From Bacteroidota bacterium (GTDB lineage Bacteria > Bacteroidota > Bacteroidia > Bacteroidales > Porphyromonadaceae): DNA of 9,304 nucleotides. The notes beneath the pieces are model-generated. The model searched no databases. It had not been told where the DNA came from and saw only the letters and a program-made list of their open reading frames with translations. Location: the NCBI GenBank assembly GCA_023395395.1, contig JAEWZH010000008.1:1-9304 (forward strand). Direction: 5' to 3'. The position numbers and the translations under genes were made by a program. Positions 1 through 5,298 of the stretch are shown in pieces. Position 1 is the first letter of the stretch, and each line of letters opens with the position of its first letter.

Positions 1-135
1 GAGCTGAGGGAGTTGAGTTTCAAACTATCTTATCTGCCTCTCGTTTATCCGACATTTTTTTTAATGCGTCTTTCTGTCGCATCGGTCGTTTTCGTTTCGG
101 GTGCTTAAAAAGGTAGGGATTAGGGAATGCAAGTT

Positions 136-182
136 TTTTCGGGAAAAATACTACCCGAAGGGCTGGAGATTTTTCCCGAAAA
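136..182. repeat. Perfect 14-bp inverted repeat
   Basis: The arms 136-149 and 169-182 are exact reverse complements (TTTTCGGGAAAAAT and its complement) around a 19-nt loop that itself contains CCCGAAGGG. The A/T-flanked GGG/CCC stem could act as a bidirectional terminator or as a protein-binding palindrome near a mobile-element end. It lies across a minus-strand open frame, which argues that the sequence is kept for its structure and not as a protein. Confidence 0.6.
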
Positions 183-196
183 CAGGAGGCTTGACC

Positions 197-229
197 TTGC
201 TTTCCCGTCAAATCCCGGAGTTACCTTTG
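197..229 (+). promoter_or_regulatory. Candidate Bacteroidetes promoter
   Basis: TACCTTTG at 222-229 matches the Bacteroidetes -7 consensus TAnnTTTG exactly. TTG at 197-199 lies 22 bp upstream, slightly beyond the usual 19-21 bp spacing to the -33 element. Transcription would begin near 236 and run rightward into the hairpin-rich, ORF-free segment. The same 11 bases, with one change, recur at 811-821, so an attachment-site reading is also possible. Confidence 0.35.
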
Positions 230-387
230 CGCCCAGAACGGAAAAGACTGCCTGATGCGACTCACTGAAAGGCGCGAAAATGGAGGTAAACGGAAGTAGA
301 GGCAGATTAGACAGAAAACTTCAAAAGAGAAATCCGTGAAAAAAGGAAGTCCCCCCAAAAAAGGACATAGTCGGTAGCGTGAAACCG

Positions 388-474
388 GGCAAACCACCTG
401 CAAGGAAGTATGGTTTTATCTGTCTGGCCGGACGTGTCGGGGCGGGCAGATAAAATCATTCTTCCCGGTTTGCC
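388..474. repeat. Long imperfect inverted repeat (stem-loop)
   Basis: Arms 404-422 and 447-465 pair over 19 positions, with 17 Watson-Crick pairs, one G-U and one mismatch, around a GC-rich 24-nt loop. A further perfect 8-bp pair, GGCAAACC 388-395 with GGTTTGCC 467-474, extends the stem past an 8-nt/1-nt asymmetric bulge. The second arm can also pair with GGCAAAC at 505-511, which would allow two alternative folds. Long inverted repeats like this occur at oriT sites and in structured RNAs. Confidence 0.65.
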
Positions 475-594
475 AGCTGTGGGTGACGGCTTGTTCCATT
501 TATGGGCAAACGGTCATACACGGCTTTCCGCTTCCGGCTCAAAAGAACAGCGAAAAAGAAAAATCATCTGAAAAACCGTAAAAGCACCTCTTCG

Positions 595-679
595 GCATAA
601 GCACAAAAGAAATGGGCCTTGCCTCATCAGTCTAAACTGTCGTTTAGGCGTGAGGCAAAGCTCTTTTCTCCGCTTATGC
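595..679. repeat. Extended hairpin
   Basis: Three stacked helices fold this stretch. GCATAAGC 595-602 pairs with 672-679, TTGCCTCA 619-626 pairs with 651-658, and GTCTAAAC 630-637 pairs with 642-649 (seven Watson-Crick pairs plus one G-U) around a TGTC tetraloop. The lower helices are joined by an A-rich internal loop opposite CTCTTTTCTCC. Confidence 0.65.
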
Positions 680-683
680 AGTA

Positions 684-730
684 GTCGGCACACGTTCGTT
701 CAAAATCCTTTTGGGCGATGGTGTGCCGAC
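684..730. repeat. Strong 47-nt hairpin
   Basis: GTCGGCACAC (684-693) and GTGTGCCGAC (721-730) are perfect complements. After a 2x2 internal loop the stem continues with 696-705 against 709-718 (eight Watson-Crick plus two U-G pairs), closing on a 3-nt TCC loop. The U-G pairs preserve an RNA helix but would be mismatches in a DNA cruciform. Confidence 0.65.
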
Positions 731-778
731 GAATAAAGCCGCTTTTACGGAAAAATTTGTATGAGATAGAAAAAATCA

Positions 779-810
779 GGGAGATTCATATCAAAATCTC
801 CCGTTTTATT
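779..810 (+). terminator. Terminator-like hairpin
   Basis: GGGAGATT (779-786) and AATCTCCC (795-802) form a perfect 8-bp stem with an 8-nt loop, followed by GTTTTATTGTT. A-runs on the left side (771-775) mean it could also work leftward. It is placed to end a transcript of the preceding structured region. Stem GC content is moderate, so efficiency is uncertain. Confidence 0.45.
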
Positions 811-821
811 GTTACTTTTGC
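811..821 (+). promoter_or_regulatory. -7-like box or integrase core-like site
   Basis: GTTACTTTTGC contains TACTTTTG, an exact TAnnTTTG -7 match, but no TTG lies 19-21 bp upstream. Its last ten bases match the CTnDOT-type attachment core GTAnnTTTGC, as I recall it, at all positions except the first. It sits where hairpin-rich DNA gives way to AT-rich leader DNA, so an element/chromosome junction is possible. An ATG three bases on opens only a 13-codon frame (824-865). Confidence 0.25.
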
Positions 822-926
822 ATATGAAGAGTTCTTTGAAGGTTACGCAACGCGCAGAGGAATAATGCAGCAGATAACTAACTAAATCGTAACCTATTAC
901 TATCATGAGCATCTAACCTACGCTCA

Positions 927-959
927 TTTCCAATAAATTACACTCTTTTCGTAACTTCG
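927..959 (+). promoter_or_regulatory. Possible promoter of the six-gene operon
   Basis: TAACTTCG at 952-959 matches the TAnnTTTG -7 consensus at seven of eight positions, and TTTC at 927-930 is a three-of-four match to the -33 TTTG at 21 bp spacing. Transcription from about 965 would give a 5' leader of roughly 25 nt before the ATG at 991. A 6-bp inverted repeat (905-910/922-927) lies immediately upstream. Confidence 0.3.
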
Positions 960-990
960 TAGAGCAACTTTACAAGGCATATATAAGTTT

Positions 991-1827
991 ATGGAGTGGA
1001 TAGGTAAAAGTTATAATCCCAAAGCGACGCCCAAAGGAGGATATTTTTTCTCTCTGTGGGGCTTTTCGTTATTGATGGGTATAGTGATTATGGTGATTAT
1101 TACACCTGCATTATCGCTACTTATGGAGGCCAAGCAGGCAATGTACGTGAGTCTGTTATTGCAAGGTTTTCTACTCTTTGCTCTCCCTGCTTGGTTGGTC
1201 GAGACCTACTACCGTCGCAGTCACTTGGAGATGGTATGGCGTCTTAGTCCTCAAGATTATGTGATGAAGAATACGATACCGATGCTACTACTCTCAGCAT
1301 GTACCATCTTGGGGGCTTCGGTCCTTACATGGAAGATGGAGTCGCTCCCTGTCCCTGCTCTATTCCAAGAGATGGAGCGACTGACGACAGAGCAGTACGA
1401 GATGATATTGGCGGATAGACAGCCGCTTAATCGTGTACTTGTATGGATGAGTACTGTGGTGGCTGCGCCCTTTGGGGAGGAGGTATTCTTTAGAGGGGCA
1501 ATGATGGGGTGGCTTCTGACCAAGATAAAAAACAAGCACGCTGTCATTTGGATTGTAGCACTGATATTTAGCGTGGTACACATGCAGTGGACAGGCTTTC
1601 CGGCTCGTCTGCTGATAGGTGGAGTACTGGGATATGTAGCTCTATACGGAGGGCTGTGGATGGCGATATTTTTCCATCTCCTCAATAACCTCGCAGCTCT
1701 TGCGCTCCCTCAGTTGGACAACCTCGGCAGCAACTGGTGGATCATCGTCATTGCCATTCCTGCAATGGTGCTATTGACGAAGTACATGAAGGCGGTAGCA
1801 ATACAAAACATGGATGATGATGAGTAA
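991..1827 (+). CDS. CPBP family intramembrane glutamic endopeptidase (ABI/Rce1-like)
   Basis: A 278-residue polytopic membrane protein with the three CPBP motifs: EEVFFR at 163-168 (catalytic Glu pair and Arg), FSVVH at 193-197, and HLLNN at 229-233 (His and Asn ligands). Hydrophobic segments lie near 20-45, 50-70, 95-113, 184-199, 205-222, 224-240 and 248-265. The C-terminus is acidic (MDDDE). The family includes Rce1 CAAX proteases and many bacterial proteins of unknown substrate, some tied to bacteriocin immunity or regulated proteolysis. This gene is first in the operon, and its end overlaps the next gene by 14 bp. No Shine-Dalgarno sequence precedes the ATG, as is usual in Bacteroidetes. 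Family assignment is secure; the substrate is unknown. Confidence 0.9.
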   Translation: MEWIGKSYNPKATPKGGYFFSLWGFSLLMGIVIMVIITPALSLLMEAKQAMYVSLLLQGFLLFALPAWLVETYYRRSHLEMVWRLSPQDYVMKNTIPMLLLSACTILGASVLTWKMESLPVPALFQEMERLTTEQYEMILADRQPLNRVLVWMSTVVAAPFGEEVFFRGAMMGWLLTKIKNKHAVIWIVALIFSVVHMQWTGFPARLLIGGVLGYVALYGGLWMAIFFHLLNNLAALALPQLDNLGSNWWIIVIAIPAMVLLTKYMKAVAIQNMDDDE

Positions 1828-3640
1828 AAAATATAGCATGGAGAATATCAGGAAACTGGGGATCATAGCCGTCGCCACGCTACTCATATCAAGCTGTGTA
1901 GGAAAAAAGGCAACCACCGATACCTTTGAGAGGCATCTGGTATTTCCAGAGTGGATGTCGCTTGAGGGGAAAGTGGAAATGGCGAGTAGACTGGTGCCCA
2001 CACCTCAGCAACTGGCGTGGCAACAGCTAGAGCTCACCGCCTTTATTCACTTCGGGATCAACACCTATACCGATCGTGAATGGGGCGATGGCACAGAGGA
2101 ACCTGCACTATTTAACCCCGTTGGGCTTGATACCGACCAATGGTGTAGGGAGCTTTCCGATGCGGGTTTTAAGCTCGTCATCCTCACCGCCAAGCACCAC
2201 GATGGCTTTTGTCTATGGCAGACCAAAACGACGGAGCACAGCGTGGCAAGCTCCCCTTGGCGTGACGGCAAGGGGGATGTGGTAGCAGATCTCGCACAAT
2301 CGTGCCACAAGTATGGGCTCAAGCTCGGGCTCTATCTCTCTCCTTGGGATCGCAATCACCCTACCTATGGTGAGGGCGATGCTTACAATCAGGTGTATCT
2401 CGAGCAGCTCAGGGAACTATTGACCAATTATGGAGAAGTGGATGAGGTCTGGTTTGACGGAGCCAATGGAGAGGGTCCCAATGGCAAGTGCCAAGAGTAC
2501 GACTGGGATGCAGTGATTTCGCTTATCAGTGAGCTACAGCCCAATGCGATTACTGCCATCATGGGGCGTGACGTACGCTGGGTAGGGAATGAGCGTGGAC
2601 TTGGGAGAGAGACCGAGTGGAGCGCGACAGTGCTACCCCCAGGCTCGCTCCCTCACGCCAAGAAGATAGAGGAGACCCTGAGCATCAATGCAGTGAGCCA
2701 AGACCTCGGCAGCCGTGCGATGCTGGAGCATGCGACAGAGCTCTTTTGGTATCCTAGCGAAGTGGACGTGAGCATCCGTCCGGGGTGGTTTTATCACGAC
2801 AATGAGTATCCCAAAAGCCTAGAAGAATTAGCTCATATCTACTTCAATTCGATTGGTATGAATTCCTCTTTGCTCCTCAATATTCCCCCCAATCGAGAAG
2901 GGCTGTTGGACGATAAAGATGTAGCACGGATTAGAGAGTTTGGACAGTTTGTAAGAGATTTCAATGCTCTGAATGCTGTCGTGGATTTCAAACCAAGAGA
3001 TCTGGAAGCGGGGGATTATGCCGAGATTGTTCTCGACCAAGAGCGACAGATTTCTGCCGTAGTACTCCAAGAGGATATTGCTCGGGGGCAGCGTGTAGAG
3101 CGGTTTGAAATTGAGGCACTTGTAGGTCATGACTGGGTCAAAGTAGGAGAGGGAACGACGATTGGCTATAAGAGGATTATCCTGTCTGGGGCTCCTCTCC
3201 GCGCTTCTAAACTAAGACTAAAGTTGATGGAGAGCCGAGGGACTGCCTATATCAGTAATGTGTCTGCGCACCTAGTACCTGATGTGACTTCTACCGTTGA
3301 TGCTTCACAAGTGACCTTGGCAGCTAAAGACGGATGGATGACGATAGGAGACAAGTCTCTTGCTATTGACCTCGGAAATCCCCTAATGATCAATGGCTTT
3401 GTCTATACGCCGAGCGGTAGAGGGGCACAAGTGATGACCCATTTCGAGCTATCGGCAAGCACCGATGGCAAAGATTGGGAGCCCTTGGAGAGCGGAGAAT
3501 TTGGCAATATTGTGAATAACCCTATCCCTCAGTATCGCAAGCTAAGGGAGCCGAGAGAGATTCGCTTCGTCCGATTGGTAGGTACGAACCAGGAGGGGCT
3601 AGATATTGTTGCTACTGTAGATGAATTTGATATTTTCTAA
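1814..3640 (+). CDS. GH29 alpha-L-fucosidase, predicted lipoprotein (likely GH29-B type)
   Basis: A 608-residue exo-glycosidase that would remove alpha-linked L-fucose from glycans. The N-terminus has a lipoprotein signal ending in LISSC with Cys28, so it should be membrane-anchored. The GH29 catalytic barrel covers about 60-390: IHFG at 78-81, the HHDGF block at 128-132, SPWDRNHPTYG at 176-186, and VWFDGANGEG at 212-221 with Asp215 the expected nucleophile. Glu260 in VGNERG is a likely acid/base by analogy with GH29-B enzymes, which favour alpha-1,3/1,4-fucose such as Lewis epitopes. Residues about 395-608 look like two beta-sandwich modules, the second F5/8-type C-like (ELSASTDGKDWEPL, IRFVRLVG). 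The start is one of three tandem ATGs (1814-1822), and ATG 1838 is an alternative that still leaves the signal. Its start overlaps the CPBP gene, implying coupled translation. Confidence 0.92.
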   Translation: MMMSKKYSMENIRKLGIIAVATLLISSCVGKKATTDTFERHLVFPEWMSLEGKVEMASRLVPTPQQLAWQQLELTAFIHFGINTYTDREWGDGTEEPALFNPVGLDTDQWCRELSDAGFKLVILTAKHHDGFCLWQTKTTEHSVASSPWRDGKGDVVADLAQSCHKYGLKLGLYLSPWDRNHPTYGEGDAYNQVYLEQLRELLTNYGEVDEVWFDGANGEGPNGKCQEYDWDAVISLISELQPNAITAIMGRDVRWVGNERGLGRETEWSATVLPPGSLPHAKKIEETLSINAVSQDLGSRAMLEHATELFWYPSEVDVSIRPGWFYHDNEYPKSLEELAHIYFNSIGMNSSLLLNIPPNREGLLDDKDVARIREFGQFVRDFNALNAVVDFKPRDLEAGDYAEIVLDQERQISAVVLQEDIARGQRVERFEIEALVGHDWVKVGEGTTIGYKRIILSGAPLRASKLRLKLMESRGTAYISNVSAHLVPDVTSTVDASQVTLAAKDGWMTIGDKSLAIDLGNPLMINGFVYTPSGRGAQVMTHFELSASTDGKDWEPLESGEFGNIVNNPIPQYRKLREPREIRFVRLVGTNQEGLDIVATVDEFDIF

Positions 3641-3649
3641 AGAATAATT

Positions 3650-4498
3650 ATGCGTACTAAATACATCGGTGCTCACGTATCCGCCTCGGGTGGCGTATCC
3701 AATGCACTCACCAATGCTCAGGAGATTGGAGCAAATGCCTTGGCACTCTTCACCCGGAACCAACGGCAATGGTATCCCAAACCTATGGAGCAGAGCGAGA
3801 TTGATAAATTTAAGGAGCTGATGGTGGAGCTTGGTTTTGACGCCAACTATATCCTGCCTCACGCAAGCTATTTAATCAATCTCGGCAATCCTGATACGGA
3901 GAACCTCAAGAAAAGCAGGGATGCGTTTCTCGACGAAATGCAACGTTGCGAGCAACTAGGGCTGACGATGCTCAACTTCCACCCCGGCAGTCACCTCAAT
4001 CAGATGAGCGAAAGTGCCTGCTTGGCTCAAATCGCTGAGGAGATCAATCGTGCGCTCGACAAGACCTCGGGCGTCACCGCAGTGCTCGAAAATACTGCAG
4101 GGCAGGGTACCAATCTGGGTCATCGCTTTGAGCACTTGGCAGAAATCATCGATCAAGTGGAGGACAAAAGCCGTGTGGGGGTGTGTATCGATACCGCCCA
4201 CTCGCTTGCCGCAGGGTACGATATTCGTACCGAGGAGGGCTACAATGAGACACTTAGGGAGCTGGATAATGTGGTCGGATTGTCGTATCTCCGTGGCATC
4301 CATCTCAATGATTCACAGAAGCAATTGGCGAGCCGTGTAGACCGTCACGCTTCGGTCGGTGAGGGTGTGATGGGGATGACCCTTTTTGAGCTCATCATCA
4401 ATGACCCTCGTACCGATAATATTCCGATTATCCTTGAGACGCCCAATCCTGATCTCTGGGCTAAGGAGATAGCTCTACTTCGCACCTTTGCACTATGA
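3650..4498 (+). CDS. nfo: Deoxyribonuclease IV (endonuclease IV, AP endonuclease)
   Basis: A 282-residue cytoplasmic base-excision-repair enzyme that cleaves 5' of abasic sites. The TIM-barrel family motifs are complete. All nine metal ligands known from E. coli Nfo appear with a constant offset of two: His71, His111, Glu147, Asp181, His184, His218, Asp231, His233 and Glu263, so a trinuclear zinc site is expected. The N-terminus IGAHVSASGGV is typical and fixes the start. It begins 9 bp after the fucosidase stop, and its TGA overlaps the ispE start in an ATGA, so the two are translationally coupled. Length is normal for the family and nothing is missing. Confidence 0.97.
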   Translation: MRTKYIGAHVSASGGVSNALTNAQEIGANALALFTRNQRQWYPKPMEQSEIDKFKELMVELGFDANYILPHASYLINLGNPDTENLKKSRDAFLDEMQRCEQLGLTMLNFHPGSHLNQMSESACLAQIAEEINRALDKTSGVTAVLENTAGQGTNLGHRFEHLAEIIDQVEDKSRVGVCIDTAHSLAAGYDIRTEEGYNETLRELDNVVGLSYLRGIHLNDSQKQLASRVDRHASVGEGVMGMTLFELIINDPRTDNIPIILETPNPDLWAKEIALLRTFAL

Positions 4499-5292
4499 TT
4501 GTATTCCCTAAAGCCAAGATTAATCTCGGACTCCGGGTACTCAGGAAGCGAGCGGATGGTTATCACGATCTCGAAACACTCTTATATCCCATTCCACTCC
4601 GAGATAGCCTGGAGATTATCCCTTCCGACAGGATGCGCTTCGACTTTGGTTCTTGGGGCGAACCAGCAGAGGACAATCTCGTAGTCCGTGCCTATGACTC
4701 GGTGAAGGAGTTGCGCCCCAGTCTCCCTCCGGTGGAGATTATCTTGCGGAAGAGAGTCCCTACGGGTGCCGGGCTTGGGGGCGGTTCGTCGGATGCCACC
4801 AATATGCTCATGCTGCTCAATCGGCAGTTTGACCTCGGGCTCTCCTATGAGGAGCTCCACCTGATGGCTACCCGACTGGGAGCTGACTGCCCTTTCTTCC
4901 TTCGAGATGAACCACAGTTGGCAGAGGGGATTGGCGAGAAGCTCACCCCTCTCTCAATAGATTTGAGAGGGAAAGTCCTTACTCTGCTTTTGAGCGACAT
5001 CCACGTCTCCACAGGCGAAGCCTACGGAGGGGTACAACCTAGCGAGCGAGGAGGGGGAGTCAAGGAGATCCTTCGTCTGCCATTAGAGCAGTGGCGCGAT
5101 AGACTCGTCAATGACTTCGAACCACACATATTTGCCCACCACTCGAGCCTCGCTGAGGGCAAAGAAATGCTTTATGAGGCAGGAGCTATTTATGCTGCCA
5201 TGAGTGGCAGCGGCTCCACTCTATTTGGCATCAGTAGCCAACCTTTAGAAATCAAAGATTGGAATGGCAGACAACTCACATATACATTATAA
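4495..5292 (+). CDS. ispE: 4-diphosphocytidyl-2-C-methyl-D-erythritol kinase
   Basis: A 265-residue GHMP kinase that phosphorylates CDP-ME at the 2-hydroxyl in the MEP isoprenoid pathway, in the cytoplasm. Diagnostic features: N-terminal KAKINLGL with Lys8 (counterpart of E. coli Lys10), DGYHDLETL at 21-29, the glycine-rich ATP loop PTGAGLGGGSSDA at 89-101, ADCPFF with catalytic Asp131 at 130-135, and the C-terminal MSGSGSTLFG at 236-245. It is slightly shorter than the E. coli enzyme, as is common in Bacteroidetes. The start overlaps the nfo stop by 4 bp, and the next gene begins 6 bp after its stop. It shows the host makes isoprenoids through MEP and not mevalonate. Confidence 0.96.
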   Translation: MIVFPKAKINLGLRVLRKRADGYHDLETLLYPIPLRDSLEIIPSDRMRFDFGSWGEPAEDNLVVRAYDSVKELRPSLPPVEIILRKRVPTGAGLGGGSSDATNMLMLLNRQFDLGLSYEELHLMATRLGADCPFFLRDEPQLAEGIGEKLTPLSIDLRGKVLTLLLSDIHVSTGEAYGGVQPSERGGGVKEILRLPLEQWRDRLVNDFEPHIFAHHSSLAEGKEMLYEAGAIYAAMSGSGSTLFGISSQPLEIKDWNGRQLTYTL

Positions 5293-5298
5293 TATATC

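Larger units (their letters stand above)
576..750. repeat. 10-bp inverted repeat enclosing two hairpins
   Basis: CCGTAAAAGC (576-585) and GCTTTTACGG (741-750) are exact reverse complements, flanked by A5 and A5. They enclose the hairpins 595-679 and 684-730, giving a multi-branch arrangement like a three-way junction. Such nesting is unlikely by chance and is the best single argument for a folded transcript here. Confidence 0.5.
236..810 (+). ncRNA. Candidate structured non-coding RNA (unidentified)
   Basis: This segment begins just after a consensus -7 box and ends at a terminator-like hairpin, and it has no plausible ORF. It contains a 6-bp pair (248-253/300-305), a long stem (404-422/447-465 with an outer pair 388-395/467-474), a 10-bp closing pair (576-585/741-750), and two large hairpins inside that pair (595-679, 684-730). 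Several stems have G-U-compatible mismatches, which suits an RNA. It is not recognisable as tmRNA, RNase P RNA, SRP RNA or a group II intron. The alternative is oriT or element-end DNA with cruciform repeats. The strand and ends are inferred from the promoter and terminator positions. Confidence 0.3.
1..990. other. Gene-free, repeat-rich region left of the operon
   Basis: No reading frame here has the features of a protein gene. The longest frames (minus strand, 20-211 and 221-403) begin at TTG codons, lie over inverted repeats and show no recognisable domain. The stretch is instead packed with inverted repeats, listed separately, and alternates GC-rich and A-rich blocks. It resembles the non-coding terminal or oriT portion of a Bacteroidetes integrative element, or a large structured RNA locus. 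Which of these it is cannot be decided from the window. From about 823 to 990 the sequence is AT-rich and looks like ordinary chromosomal leader DNA for the operon. Confidence 0.5.

Noticed and set aside
20..211. Minus-strand 63-codon frame rich in Lys/Arg
   Set aside because: It begins at a TTG, spans the perfect 14-bp inverted repeat, has no upstream promoter box on that strand, and shows no domain. The first ATG leaves only about 20 residues.
221..403. Minus-strand 60-codon frame rich in Phe/Cys/Pro
   Set aside because: TTG start, biased composition typical of a chance frame, and it overlaps the proposed promoter and start of the structured segment.
381..420. Similarity of GGGCAAACC...CCTGCAAGGAAG to the RNase P RNA core
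   Set aside because: The other conserved RNase P elements are absent or in the wrong order (ACAGAA lies upstream), so the likeness is probably chance.
1257..1685. 142-codon antisense frame within the CPBP gene
   Set aside because: It is fully overlapped by a gene with intact catalytic motifs, and the product has no family features.
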